NCBI GenBank assembly: GCA_029783825.1
Contig: JAREIK010003336.1
Location: forward strand, 103,782-167,781
Length of the DNA stretch: 64,000 nt
Source: Sapria himalayana
Taxonomy: Eukaryota; Streptophyta; Magnoliopsida; Malpighiales; Rafflesiaceae
Direction: 5' to 3'
Shown here: piece after piece, positions 1-11,907 of the stretch
Numbering within the stretch: the stretch's first letter is position 1
Layout: every line of letters begins with the position of its first letter
Made by a program: the position numbers and the translations under genes
Notes under the pieces: generated by a model
What the model saw: the letters and a program-made list of their open reading frames with translations, nothing else
Database searches by the model: none
What the model was told of the DNA's origin: nothing

Positions 1-679
1 TATTTCTTATCAATTATTTAATCACATCATTTATCATTCATGTTGTAGGGGGTATGAATTTTGTTCAAATGTTTCTTTAAAAGTAAGAAAATAAATTGTG
101 TCAACTCATGTCTTTCTAGGTCATTATAGTATTCAAAAAAAATACAACTGCAATTCATCATTACCACAAATTAGTAATTGAGTGATATAATTTCTTTAAA
201 TATTCTTTTCCTCATTGTAATCTATGTGAGGCTAAAGAGATTGTTTTCAAGTTAACTCACATTTGGGTTTTTTTAGGAATTTTGTGGCCATTTTTTTAAT
301 GATTTTTTAAATCTTAAATATCATTTAGCTAGAACATATAATAATATGAGTAAGTTGAGTTTGACACAAATTATTATAGGTGAAAATTCATATAAATTGT
401 GATGATTTCATATTTATTTAATATGAAATCAATCATTTGATAGTAAAAACTTTCTAAGTACAAATATACTAGATAAAAATAAAGATGATATTAGAAAAGA
501 GAATTTATGTTAAAATATTTTAATCATCTATATTTAAATCCACTTTTATGTTATGTAATGATTGTGTTTTTTTTATAAAAAGAAATATTATTATAATTTT
601 ATTTTTTTATTTTGTTACTTAATTATGATTTTTTGAATAAGTAAGAAACTAATAATATTTTTTTATGTTGATGAATTAA

Positions 680-690
<11 letters not shown>

Positions 691-718
<28 letters not shown>
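691..718. repeat. (AT)n microsatellite
   Basis: An uninterrupted run of AT dinucleotides of about 28 bp in AT-rich non-coding DNA. Confidence 0.9.
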
Positions 719-720
<2 letters not shown>

Positions 721-2159
721 TTGATCTTATTTTAAATTAAAAGTTTTTATACCTCAATGTCTCAAAAATTATGTCTTGACTTACTAATTATTCAACTTGT
801 TATTTTATGCTTTTGCCTCTATAGGTATTTAAACTTATAGTATAAATTATATCTCATTCTTGTTTTATTTAATTAATAATTAATTTTTAATAATACATTT
901 AATCATAATGATTTAAATAATGAAATGTATCTGGAAAAGTCTATAAGATTCACATTTTTATGATTTTTTTGAGTTACATATATTATTTCTATAAATATGA
1001 CTTGGAGGAAAGTTGTATTATATTATTGTAGTTGATACTATTATTATTTAGATTAATGAATTGAATATTTTTATATTCAAATATTTTTTTTTAAATGTTT
1101 CGAATAGCTCAATGATTAAAATATTTTTTTAGTTTTTAAGTAATATATTTAAATTAAAAATTATTTTATTTCAGCTTATGTTTATGTGATTATTTATCGA
1201 TGAGTTTTCCATTGTTATCTCTACTAGATATAAAGAAAAATATGAGAATATAGTTTCTCTTATTCTTTAGGATCGACATTAAAAATGTTTTCAATATTGT
1301 AAATTTTTTATTAGGTTTTCTCAAGAAGATGTATGATGTGGTCCTATTTATATTCACAAATATATGAAAATATGTATGGAATTGCTTTTATTCTCTTTGA
1401 GTGATTCAAGATATTTTTGATTATTTGATGATTATTATTATTATTTTTCTGTCTCAATAATAATAAACCATAATATCAATTAAGATTTTTGTATATTTTT
1501 CTAAAAAAAAGTTTATATATTAGAAAATACGTTGCTATATACACACTACAAATATTTATAAATAGTTATCATATATTATGATAACAACACACTCTCAAAT
1601 GCCCAATTGAATTACACCACTATAGTGAAAGAACTTGTATCAATAATATTTTCTTTTGGCAAGTTAATATCATATTTAGTGGGAACCAAAGTCATAACAT
1701 ATACTAAATATTCTATAATCAAATATATCATAAAAAGAAAGATGTCAGGCCTAGATTGATTTGATGAATTTTACAATTACAATAGTTTGAACTAGAGATA
1801 TTAGGTAAGAAATGTACATATAAGCAAAATTGAAAATAGCTTATCAAGACTAGAATAAAAAGATAGAAGAGTTGTTGAAGAAGATATTAAAGAGATTTTT
1901 TTATTTGAACAAATTATAATATTGAATGAAAATGTAACTCCATGGTATGTAGTATTGAATCAACCTTATCATTACAAGTAGTACTCTGATCAAAATTTGA
2001 GGCAAAGTGTTATAGTTGAGAGAGTAGTAGTATCTTGTAATAATGTCACTTTCTGCTCCTGCTCTTACAAATTTGTGGAACATGTTAATATTTATGTGCA
2101 GTATTTTTCTTCTCAAAATTAATGTTGATATTTACATATATATGTATAAATATATATGT

Positions 2160-2540
2160 GCATATACACTGCCCTACACACACACACTCACATTTATCCA
2201 TCCATATACATTACTATTCATTATATATCAGCATACACATATTTGTAATTTTGTATATATTCACACATGTATCTACATTTTCAAAGTAGTGTGTATATAC
2301 TTGTATCATGCATAGACTACTGTACACCCACACAAACACACACATATACCTATATACATAATGTATTTCTATAGTAACACATGAAACTATGTGTGTGCTC
2401 GCGTGTGTGTAAATGTATTTAAAATTTTTTGATTTTGAAAATTTAATTAAAATAAAATATTATATATTGTACACAATTTATAAAATATTATAAATTCTTT
2501 ATATTTAAATCAAATATTTGTGTGTGTGTGTGTGAAGCAT
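2160..2540. repeat. Cryptic CA/TG and TA simple-sequence region
   Basis: Short runs of CA, TATA and GT alternate here, including a pure GT run near 2519-2536 and a GTGTGTGC/GCGTGTGT stretch near 2391-2410. It looks like decayed dinucleotide repeat and has no coding signature. Confidence 0.7.
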
Positions 2541-3559
2541 ATGAATGCGTAAAAATGAAATTATGAATTAAATATATGAGCTTCTATATTATTCAAATAG
2601 TTGTTTTTTTAATATTTATATTAAAATAACTATCAGTATACTTATATAAATAAATGAATTTGACATATTTGTAAATTATTTTGTTTTTACAATTATGTTA
2701 AAAAAAGAAAATATAGTTCATAAATAGATAATATTGTTTTTGTTTTTCTATATAATTTTCTTATTAAAATATTAATGACTATGATAAATTTCTACCTATT
2801 ATTTATTATTATTAATAAATTTTTAGAAATTTTAATATTCAAACAAATATAATGTTGTGCATATAAATACATGCCTTAAATGTTTTGTAAAAAATCAATT
2901 ATTGCTTTAATTATGTTCAAACAAAATAGATTACCATATAAATATATGAGTAAATTTTTCTACAAGTAATTATTATTTTTATTTTATACAAAATATATAA
3001 ATGACCATATAAATATAAGAATTTGTATTTTTAATAATTATTTTTAAATTTTTTTCAAGTTGAATACATGACAATGTTTTTTTGTAATTAATGGATACAT
3101 TTCAAACATTATTTATTTATAATAAATATAACATATTGCATATTATGAGGTGCAAATTTTATTTTGTAAATGAATTTTATTTTTAAAGTTTTATCTTTGT
3201 AAATTGAAACTATATCACATATATATATTAAAAATTTTTTATAATATTTATTACACAAACATATTATTATTTGTTTAGAAATTTATAACGTGAATTTAAA
3301 TAAATGAACATAATCAATTTTAGTTAAATGATATTAAGTGAAACAAACATATAAAAATACAAACTTTAAACATATTAAATCATAATGATTTATACAAACA
3401 TATAAAAATACAATAAAAATACATCTAAGGTTGAAAAAAGTAAATTTATGTTCCTAAAATATATGGAAAATGATACAGATTAATACAATATCCAAAAGAA
3501 ACATGTATGAATGAGATGAATGATATAAATGGATATTAAGTTTCTGAAGCTTGTAGTTA

Positions 3560-3900
3560 TACATGTTGCAAATGTAGTTATATATAGTTTTTCATGTAAT
3601 TATATATATTTAGACATATGGCTATGTATAGGTATTGATGTAGATAAATACAATTATATATAGTAATATGTTGATATACATATTGTTAACTACATTTATA
3701 TATAGTTATATATATATATATGTATATTAAATATATGTTATTATATCTATATATAGTTATGTTCATGTATACTATTTTTATAGTTATAGATATAGTAAAA
3801 TACACTTATATACTTATGTGGTATTACTCTTGGGATTATCATATTTACATAATTTATTATTTAAATATTAAATATATTGTTATATACACACTGCTCACCA
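3560..3900. repeat. Possible dispersed relative of the 555-bp tandem repeat
   Basis: The stretch shares phrases with the 45.3-48.6 kb array, for example TGTATATTAAATATATGTT, AGTTATGT, TATTTTTATAGTTATA and GATATAGTAAAATACA. Both are extremely AT-rich, so some likeness is expected by chance, but several 12-19 bp phrases recur. It may be a lone diverged copy. Confidence 0.4.
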
Positions 3901-4479
3901 CAAACACCAACACCCATTTTGTGATTAACATTTAAAATCACAAGGCCGTCGAGTAAAAAAAAATATAAATCAAGTTGGCATGCCTACTGTGCAGCATCAA
4001 CATCCACATAATGAGAACGCATTATATCACACATGCATGAAGTATGTATACAAATCAATTTATAAAAGTAATCCAAGCATACTATGGTGATTAATGAAGA
4101 ATAATTTCGTAATAAAAAATAAAAGAATTAAAACACACACTTTTCCATTAAGATAATCAATGAAGAATTAGGGTAGAAAACGTACTCCAAATCAATAAGA
4201 AATTCTCACTTAATCTTCAATTAGGTTGTGATGCATCGACGTCGAGAGATAGAGGCGAACTATGGAGTACTTAGGCACTTGTTAGAGTTGTCTTTTGAGT
4301 CTCGACAACAAGTGACTATATATTTTACCATAATATTTAAATTTTTCATAATAAAAACATTAAATAAACAATAAATATATAAATTACAAAAAAACTCATT
4401 ATTCTGATTAAGTAATGTAGTTTTGACATTCATTTGCCAGATTTCATAATCATGGTAAGTTGTAATCACAAGTTAGATT

Positions 4480-4700
4480 TGAATGGAATTATCGCAACTA
4501 GTGAGAAGATTTCATCATAGTCTATACCATGAATTTTATTTAAAACCTTAAGCAACCAATATCCCTTTAAACGTATGTACATTACCATCCATGTCAGTTT
4601 TTCTTTTAAAAACCCATTTGCACCCAATGATATTTATCCCTTTAGGTGGATCAACCAAAGACCATGCTTGGTTAGTATACATGTATCCATTTCAGATTTC
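4480..4700 (-). pseudogene. Copia-A reverse transcriptase, N-terminal fragment
   Basis: The minus-strand translation gives INIIGCKWVFKRKTDMDGNV, the usual opening of the copia RNA-dependent DNA polymerase domain. It is followed by TFK..LVA and, after stops, a trace of the next conserved block near 4490-4560. The catalytic YVDD block is absent because coding similarity stops around 4480. This is where Copia-A is truncated. Family assignment is firm; the exact break is approximate. Confidence 0.75.
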
Positions 4701-5870
4701 ATGGAAACCAGCCATTTCTTAGAATCTAGACTCAATGCTAGTTTGTATATCTCAAATTTCTTTAAAATCTTCCTTTATCCCACTAGTTTTTCTAGGAATA
4801 AATTCCCTTTCTAGAAAAACACCATTTCTTGTGACAACCACTTTTCCTTGTGTGTGAATATAAAAGTAGCATCCCATTGTTTCATTGGGATATCCTAAAA
4901 AATAGCATTTGTCTAAATTGAGTCCTAGTTTCTCTAAGACTTAACGTCTAACATAAGGTTCACAACCCTAAAACTTCATTAAAGACATTTTGGGACTCTT
5001 TACTGGCCATATCTCATATGTTGTCTTTGTAACTACCTTAGATGGAACACAGTTAAGTGTGAAAGAAGCTATCCCTTGAGCACAACTTTAGAAGGAAGAA
5101 GGAAGATCTACATGACTCATTATTGATCACACCATGTCTAACAGAGTAAGATTCCTCCTTTCCGATATACCATTTCATTGTGGTGTTCCAGGTAGAGTGA
5201 GTTGGGATATGAACCCAGATTAAAATAGATGACCACGAAACTCTTGGCTTAAGTATTCACCACTTTGATCTGATCTAAGTATCTTAATACTTTTTCCATG
5301 TTGGTTTTGTACTTCATTCTTAAATTCTTTGAAATTTTCAAAGGACTCTGACATTTGTTTCAATAAATACATATAGCCATAACTACTGATGTCATCAATA
5401 AATGTAATGAAATACTGGTAGCCTACTCTAGTTATTATATTGAAAGAGCCACATACATCATTATGTATATGTCCTAACAAATCATTTGACCATTTTTTTG
5501 ACCAGTAAAAGAAGTTATAGTCATTTTGCCTAATAAAAAAGACTCGCATACTTCATTTGATTGAAGATCAAATGAGTCTATAAGTAAATATTTATAGAGT
5601 TTAGATATATATTTCTCATTTAACACATTTCTTTTTGTCAATGATCTACTCTTTCTAAGATCCTGCACATTATTATAAATGTGAGAAGCACATCTGATAT
5701 TTAATACATATATTGAAGAAGTAGATAAATTGATTTCAATAACATAAATACTAGAGGTAAAAGTCTCACTTCCATTCTTCCTGTTCAATTCTTCCAAGTA
5801 TTGTTTGTAGTTCCTTTTCCAATGTCCGATCTGACCATAATAGAAGCAAGTACATTCCTTTGCCACCCCT
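4700..5870 (-). pseudogene. Copia-A zinc knuckle, protease remnant and integrase
   Basis: Reading leftward from 5866, the minus strand shows a decayed CCHC knuckle (CFYYGQIGHWKRN, second Cys changed to Tyr), a protease-region remnant (IRCASHIYNN), then CESFLLGKM and the integrase core. The core includes HNDVCGSF with the first catalytic Asp, YFITFIDDISSYGY, and RSDQSGEYLS with the second Asp. The spacing between the protease remnant and the pre-integrase zinc region looks much shorter than is usual for copia polyproteins, so an internal deletion of a few hundred bases is likely near 5630. Stops and a frameshift separate the two longest open frames (5220-5549 and 5474-5866). Confidence 0.8.
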
Positions 5871-6232
5871 CACTTAGGTTTCAATGCAGAAGATTTTGCC
5901 TTGCCTTTGGTTTGGGGTTTACCCTTATCTTTGGATTTATATTTTCCTTTTCCCTTTTGCACCATCATTATTGATTTAATCTTTTTAAGATTTTGTTCAG
6001 TAGTTCTCATTGCATAACTACTCAAGCAAAGTTTTGGCACTTTTGTTTATGTTGTAATTCATGACAAATTAATTATAGTTGTTAGGCAATGATCGGAAAA
6101 ACTAAATCAGTATCTAACCCTTGGCTCAATGGAAAGCCCAACCTTTCAAGATTCTCAATATACCCAATCTTTTTGAGCACATGAATTCCCATAAGGCTCA
6201 CTTCTATCATCTTGCATTTAAATAAGGTCTTA
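5870..6232 (-). pseudogene. Copia-A gag, C-terminal part, left of the Copia-B insertion
   Basis: The minus translation contains LFKCKMIEVSLMGIHVLKKI then YIENLERLGFPLSQGLDTDL, the gag (UBN2-type) core of plant copia elements, followed by a Lys-rich stretch leading to the zinc knuckle. It is cut at 6232 by Copia-B; the N-terminal half resumes at 11553. Several in-frame stops show decay. Confidence 0.8.
6228..6232. repeat. Likely left target-site duplication of Copia-B (TCTTA)
   Basis: TCTTA precedes the 5' LTR and TATTA follows the 3' LTR (11548-11552). They differ at one of five bases, as expected for an old insertion. Confidence 0.55.
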
Positions 6233-6808
6233 TTCTATATATGTAATTTGTTTTTTAATAATCTGTTTGTATGACCAAATGTTTTTTCTATTTTAATATT
6301 TTCATGTAAGTGCAGGAAAGGAAATATTAAAAGGCTAGGGATGCAGCAGTAGCACAATAACAAAGGTCCCGCTGTCCGGATAGTGGGCCAAAATTTTTGG
6401 AGCAGAGCCTGACTCGTCCCATGATCCGACCCACTCCGGTTAAATGAACCGAGAGAATTTGGAATATAAAATGTTTTGTAATTTTATTTTCGGGTGGCTG
6501 TTTTTGGACCCATGGAACTATTCATCGTCTCTCTTTCTTCTCTCTGATGATTTATCACTACTATTCTGTGTGTTGCATTCTGTAAGATAATTTTTGTTGG
6601 TTTAATCTGTAATGGATAAGCATTTTCTGGTGGATGTAGCTAGTCATACTGAGCGACTAGCGAACCACGTTATTTTGGTGTTTATTTCTCATTTTTTTTA
6701 TTCTGTTGTGGATGGTTGCTGGATTGGATATATATATTGCTTGTTTTTTGTTGTTTCTGTTGTTTCTGTATCTTAATCTCACTACCGTGGAAGCACAATT
6801 GCGCAACA
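6233..6808 (+). repeat. Copia-B 5' LTR
   Basis: The boundaries come from alignment with the 3' LTR and the solo LTR, and from the PBS two bases after the terminal CA. The 3' end is GCGCAACA. The 5' end reads TTCTATATATG where the other two copies read TACTGTATATG, so the family appears to use TA...CA ends rather than TG...CA. A TATA box (TATAAAA, 6465-6471) lies mid-LTR. Three short inverted repeats seen clearly in the solo LTR are partly decayed here. Confidence 0.9.
6465..6471 (+). promoter_or_regulatory. Putative TATA box of Copia-B 5' LTR
   Basis: TATAAAA occurs at the matching place in all three LTR copies (also 11192-11198 and 61102-61108), just before the conserved TTTTCGGGTGGC block. 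Its position suits a U3 core promoter. Confidence 0.5.
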
Positions 6809-6810
6809 AT

Positions 6811-6826
6811 TGGTATCATAGCAAGG
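6811..6826 (+). other. Primer-binding site of Copia-B
   Basis: TGGTATCATAGCAAGG begins two bases after the 5' LTR and is complementary to the 3' end of plant initiator tRNA-Met except for a base or two. This is the standard primer of plant copia elements. Confidence 0.9.
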
Positions 6827-6896
6827 TTTGAGAATTTTTTGAGAAATTATGCTATTAGGGTTTGTGATTTTTCGATACAAGTAATATTATGTTGAA

Positions 6897-7730
6897 ATGG
6901 CTGGAACCCTAAACACCACGATTGAGGAATTTAATGGTAGAAATGAGTTTAGTATGTGGTATATTAAAATGCGATGCATTTGAAAAATTTTGATATTTGG
7001 AGTCCTCTGGTTCAAGGCTTCGATCCACACACTATTTCTGCTCTTGGAATAACCTGAGGCTGAGGCTTGGAGATGTGAAGAGAAAGCACACTCCACGATT
7101 CTGTTGAGCTTGTCGGATGAATTAATTACTGAGGTAGCAGATGAGGAATCTACTGCAAGACTATGGCTCAAGCTTGAGTCACTATACATGACTAAATCAT
7201 TGACGAACAAGCTTCTGTTGAAGAGAAGGCTGTTCACACTGAGGATGCAAGAGGGAACCTCTTTTAAGAAGCATCTTGATGACTTATATAGCATCCTCAT
7301 GGACCTTAAATGTGTAAATTCTAAGGTGGAAGATGAGGATGTTACACTTCTACTTTTAGTTTCTCTTCCGCCTTCCTATGAAAATTTTGTTGAATCACTC
7401 ATTGTTGGAAAGGAGGAGATTACACTAGAGGATGTTCGGGCTGCCCTACACTCTAGAGAGATGAGGCAGAAAGCTGTAGTTGAAAGACTTGAACATCCTG
7501 CTGGATTGGTGGTGACAAACAGGAGACCACAACATGTTCCATTCAAGAAGAAGAGAAATAAGCTTCAGAAGAAGTCAAAGGAGGGTGACATTTGTCACTA
7601 CTATAAACAGAAAGAGTATTGGAAAACTGAGTGCCCGAAGAAGATAGCAAGGTTGGAACAGCAATTTCAACCTAACCACCCACCTGATGCTACTGTGACA
7701 TTTGATGATATGGATGATAGAGAAGACCTA
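6897..7730 (+). pseudogene. Copia-B gag (capsid/nucleocapsid), interrupted
   Basis: The natural start is the ATG at 6897 (MAGTLNTTIEEFNGRNEF), followed by a stop about 29 codons on. From 7104 a long open frame covers the rest of the capsid-like gag core (YMTKSLTNKLLLKRRLFTL, LPPSYENFVESL) and a basic linker. The nucleocapsid zinc knuckle near 7588-7632 reads CHYYKQKEYWKTEC; two of the four metal ligands (second Cys and His) have become Tyr, so it would not bind zinc normally. A frame shift lies between the first 70 codons and the main frame. Confidence 0.85.
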
Positions 7731-8935
7731 GTGTTGGTAACCTCCACAACAATCACAAGATCAGATTCTTGGATCCTGGATACTGGTGCTTCCTTCCATA
7801 TAAGCATTAACTTGGAGTGGTTCAGAAATATTACATGAAGGAAGCTGGCCATACTGTGGTGGGGAACATCCAACCATGTAAGGTGGTTGGAATCGACACA
7901 TTCAAACTGAGAACTTGGGATGGCCAAATAGTCTCACTTTCAAATGTGAGATATGTCCATGAGATAATAATGAATCTCATTTCTATTGGTGTTCTGGATG
8001 ATCAGGGATATTCATTCAGTGGTAGAAAGGGAATACTGAATGTTCACTGAAAAAATGATATTGCACTGAAAGGGCAGAAGACTAGAATGCTATACACACT
8101 GATAGGTTCCACAGTGACACGTGCTATTATTGTCACATCTGGATAGCCAACATCTGAAGACAAAGCTAAACTTAATAGACTGTGGCATATGCGGCTCGCA
8201 CATATGGGAAAGAAAGGTATGAAAATACTCTTTGATCATAATCTTCTTGTTGGTCATAGAGTCAGTAAAATAAATTTTTGTGATCATTGTGTTTTTGGAA
8301 AGAAATATAGAACTAAGTTCGGCAAAGCCATACACTATACAAATAGTATTTTGGATTATATCCATGCTGACTATTGGGGCCCTTCTAGAGTCACATCTCT
8401 TGGGGGTGCTCGATTTTATTTATGTTTAGTTGATGATTACTCTAGGATGTCCTGGGTATTCATGATGAAACATAAAGCCGAAACTTTTATAAAGTTTAAG
8501 TAGTGGGTTAGCTTAGTGGAAAATCAAAGAGAAAAGAAGGTTAAACTGTTATGAATAGATAATGGTCTAGAATTTTGTTTGTCTGAATTTGAGGAATTCT
8601 GTAAGGACAAAGGTATAGCGAGACATAAAATAGTTAGGGACACTCCTCAGCAAAATGGCATTGCTGAAAGAATAAACCAAACTTTGCTGGAAAGAACTAA
8701 ATATATGCTCTCTCAATCAGGCTTAGGCAAGGAGTTTTTGGCTGAAGTTGTTAATACAGCATGTCATCTGATAAACAGATCGCCACATAGTGGAATTAAA
8801 TTTAAAATTTCATTTGTGGTGTGGACTAGTAAACCTGTAGATTATTCTTATCTTAAAGTGTTCAGGTGTGTTGCCTACTATCATGTAAATGATGGTATGC
8901 GTGAACCACGAGAAAGAAATGAGTATTTATAGGAT
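7731..8935 (+). pseudogene. Copia-B protease and integrase, frameshifted
   Basis: The aspartic protease motif SWILDTGASFHIS starts near 7767. The frame breaks at about 7830 and the protein continues in another frame to 8050. The pre-integrase zinc region follows (LWHMRLAHMG near 8180, then FCDHCVFGKK). Integrase shows its three catalytic acids: Asp in HADYWGP (near 8367), Asp in DNGLEF (near 8558) and Glu in NGIAERINQ (near 8660). Stops after FIKFK (8501) and before DNGLEF, and a break at about 8932, show loss of function. Confidence 0.85.
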
Positions 8936-8985
8936 ATGTTGATGGAGTCAAGGGATTCCGTATCTAGTCACCATCTGAAAAGAGA

Positions 8986-10880
8986 GTGATTCTTTCTAGG
9001 AGTGTCACCTTTGATGAAAGTGTCATCTTAAGACAAGTACCTTGTCCTATCCAGTTACCTAATGTTCCTCAGGCTGAACTTAAGGTGGATCTAAAATATG
9101 AATCTATAGCTCCAGGAAGGATGTCTGTTGTCTCTAGACAAACAATAGCTAATCATGAAAATGATATTAAATCTATTACTGAACCTGATCCTGAACCTAC
9201 ACCTGAAGAGTCTATTCCCTACTGTTTTGCAAGGGATAGACAAAGGAGGGTGAATGTCCGTCCTCCTCTGAGATTTGGCTTTGATGAACTTGTAGGGTTT
9301 TCCCTACAAGTTGCCGAAGAGATTGATATTCTTGAACAATCCTCCGTCGGGAATACTATTAGATGTCCTGAATTTGAGTCATGGTTACTTGCAATGAATG
9401 AAGAGATTGAATCTCATCATAAGAATGGTACTTGGCTTATTGTACCTAAACCAAAAGGGAGAAAGATAATTTCTTGCAAATGGATTTTCAAGAAGAAAAA
9501 TGTTGCCTCTATAGCTGGTGGTGTAAAATTTAAGCATGTTTAGTTGCAAGAGGGTTCTGTCAGAAAGAGAGTGTTGATTATAATGAGATATTTTCTTATG
9601 TAGTTAGACATAGCTCAATCAGGGTGCTTCTAGCATTAGTGGCACATCAAAACCTTGAACTTGAGTAACTAAATGTTAAAACTACATTTCTTAATGGAGA
9701 ACTGGATGAAGAAATTTACATGAGCCAGCCTGAGGGTTTTGAGGTATCAGATAAGGAACCCCATGTGTGCAAGCTTTTGAAGTTCCTTTATGGACTTAAG
9801 GAGTCTCCCCGTTAGTGGTACAAGAGATTTGACTATTTCATGACTAGTCATGAATACAATAGGCGTGACCATGACTGCTATGTTTATTTCAAAAGGCACA
9901 AGGATGAGTCATATAGCTACTAGATATTGTATGTAGATGATATGCTTATTGTTGCCAGAAATAAATCTGATATTCAGTAACTGAAAGATCTTCTAAGTTC
10001 TGAATTTGATATGAAAGATCTTCGAGGAGCAAAGCATATTTTAGGTATGAAAATATTCAGAGATAGAATTAAAAGAAAGATGTTTCTTTCACAGAAACAA
10101 TATATTCAAAGACTTCTATCTAGATTTAGAATGGCTTCTTGTAAGCCTCTGTCCACACCATTTGCTTCTAACCTCCATCTGACATTAGAATGTTTTCCTC
10201 AATCTGAATTTGACAAGAAACAAATGTCTAAGGTTCCTTATTCTAGTGCTGTCGGGAGCCTTATGTATCTATGGTGTGCACCCGACCTGATATTGTTTAT
10301 GCAGTAAGTGCAATGAGTAGGTTTATGATAAACCCTGGTCAATAGCACTAGAAAGCTGTTAAGAGGATACTTAGGTACCTCAAGGGGACTTTTGATGTTG
10401 GTCTGATATTTAGTAATGAATCAGAACTCTTGCTGGTAGGATATTCTGATTCTGACTATGCAAGAGATGTCGACAGCAGACAGTCTATGACTGGTTGTGT
10501 ATTCACTATATGTTGTTATGTAGTTAGCTGGAAAGCCACACTGTAATCTTCTATTACTTTATCTTCTACTGAAGCAGAGTATATGGCTTTGACTGAAGCT
10601 GTCAAGGAAGGCATATGGCTGAAAGGTTTTCTCAAGGACCTTGGTCTTTATGAAGTGGTTGCAATAATTTTCTATGCCAACTTCAATGCTATTTGTTTAG
10701 CAAAATACCAAGTGCACCAAGAGAGGACAAAGCACATTGATGTGCGATATCATTTACTTCGATCTGAGAAGAGGGTACAAGTAAAAAAAATTTCAAGTTC
10801 AAATAATCCAGTTGACATGTTTACCTAACCTGTTACTCTGAATAAGTTAAGACATATTCTTGACTTACTGAGCATATCAA
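8986..10880 (+). pseudogene. Copia-B reverse transcriptase and RNase H, interrupted
   Basis: The RT opening block GRKIISCKWIFKKK lies near 9450-9495. After a short deletion and frameshift come FLNGELDEEIYMSQPEGF (about 9690-9740) and the catalytic YVDDML (9930-9947). RNase H has GYSDSDYARD (about 10438), SSTEAEYMAL (about 10565) and TKHIDVRYH (about 10728). Stops fall in nearly every segment, for example just before the YVDD strand. The C-terminal motif NPVDMFT is followed at once by a stop. Confidence 0.88.
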
Positions 10881-10944
10881 ATCAGATGTTGTCCTTTTGG
10901 ACTAACTGTTTATAGAGAGTGTCTCTTTATGTGTATGCAAAACA

Positions 10945-10959
10945 AATTAAGGTGGAAAT
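10945..10959 (+). other. Polypurine tract of Copia-B
   Basis: The purine-rich AATTAAGGTGGAAAT lies immediately 5' of the 3' LTR and matches the usual copia plus-strand primer position. Confidence 0.7.
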
Positions 10960-11547
10960 TACTGTATATGTAATTTGTTTTTTAATAATCTATTTGTATA
11001 ACCAAATGTTTTTTCTATTTTAATATTTTCATGTAAGTGCAGAAAAAAAAATATTAAGTGGCTGGGGATGCAGCAGTAGCACAATAATGGTGGTCCTGCT
11101 GTCCAGTTAGCGGGCTGAAATTTTTGGAGTAGAGCCTGACCCAACCCATGATCCGACCCGCTCCAGTTAAATGAACTGAGAGAATTTTTAATATAAAATG
11201 TTTTGTAACTTTATTTTCGGGTGGCTTTTTTTGGACGTGTGGAACTATTCAGCGTCTATCTCTCTCTTCTCTCTGCGTGATTTATCACGACTATTCTGTG
11301 TGCTGCATATTGTAAGATAATTTTTGTTGGTTTAATCAGTAATACATAAGCATTTTCTGGTGGATGTAGCTAGTCATACTGAGCGACTAGCGAACCATGT
11401 TATTTTCGGTGTTTATTTCTCTTTTTTTTGATTATGTCGTGGATAGTTGCTAGATTGGATATATATATATATATATTGTTTGTTTTCTGTTATTTTTGTT
11501 GTTTCTATATCTTAATCTCACTACTGTGGAAGCACAATTGCCCAACA
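10960..11547 (+). repeat. Copia-B 3' LTR
   Basis: It starts TACTGTATATG and ends GCCCAACA. It is about 12 bp longer than the 5' copy, mainly because a TA run (about 11459-11477) has expanded. Differences from the solo LTR are mostly C-to-T or G-to-A, consistent with decay of methylated cytosines. Confidence 0.9.
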
Positions 11548-11552
11548 TATTA
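11548..11552. repeat. Likely right target-site duplication of Copia-B (TATTA)
   Basis: It pairs with TCTTA at 6228-6232, with one mismatch. Confidence 0.55.
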
Positions 11553-11907
11553 GATACCTCTTACCTCTCATGCCTTGCTTACTCTTGATATAGTCATTTT
11601 AAATGTTCAACCATATCATAAGCATCCATGTTCTCATGTTGCTTATGAAGCTTAGAGTTCAGGTTGTAAGCATAATGCATGTTATATCCAAAGCATCATC
11701 TTGATACATTTTATGAGCCTCCATATCAGCATGAGGAGTATTAGGAGCAGGTGATTCAAGAATAGACTACTTTAAGACATATAATTTTCTTTCTTATTTG
11801 AGGACAATCCTCAAATTCCTATACCAATCCTGAAAATTAGCTTCATTGAGCTTGTCCTTCTCAAGGACAAATCACAGTGATAAATTGTTAGACGTGTTGG
11901 TAGACAT
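11553..11907 (-). pseudogene. Copia-A gag, N-terminal part, right of the Copia-B insertion
   Basis: The start codon is at 11907-11905 on the minus strand (MSTNTSNNLSL). It is followed by KDKLNEANFQDWYRNLRIVL, MYQDDALDI and, after a frameshift, KQHENMDAYDMVEHLK and RHERYEV. Together with 5870-6232 this makes one gag split by Copia-B. Stops after NLSL and within the next 40 codons show decay. Confidence 0.8.

Larger units (their letters stand above)
1..4480. other. AT-rich non-coding region
   Basis: No protein family or RNA gene could be recognised on either strand here. The few open frames are short, AT-driven and have no family resemblance. The stretch has long A/T tracts, a TA microsatellite (691-718), CA/TG-rich simple sequence (about 2160-2540) and one AT-rich segment resembling the tandem repeat at 45.3-48.6 kb (see 3560-3900). 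It contains no TCTA satellite, so the satellite does not resume to the left of Copia-A. Confidence 0.7.
6233..11547 (+). mobile_element. Copia-B: Ty1-copia LTR retrotransposon with both LTRs, inactive
   Basis: The 5.3-kb element has matching LTRs (6233-6808 and 10960-11547), an initiator-Met PBS, one gag-protease-integrase-RT-RNase H reading order and a polypurine tract. The domain order with integrase before RT defines Ty1-copia. Stops and frameshifts interrupt the polyprotein at many places and the LTRs differ at dozens of positions, so the insertion is old. It lies inside the gag gene of Copia-A with a probable 5-bp target duplication. A solo LTR of the same family is at 60888-61447. Confidence 0.92.

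Noticed and set aside
4276..4314. Imperfect hairpin CACTTGTT...AACAAGTG resembling a CACTA-type end
   Set aside because: The arms are short with a bulge, there is no partner end or subterminal repeat nearby, and chance is a sufficient explanation.
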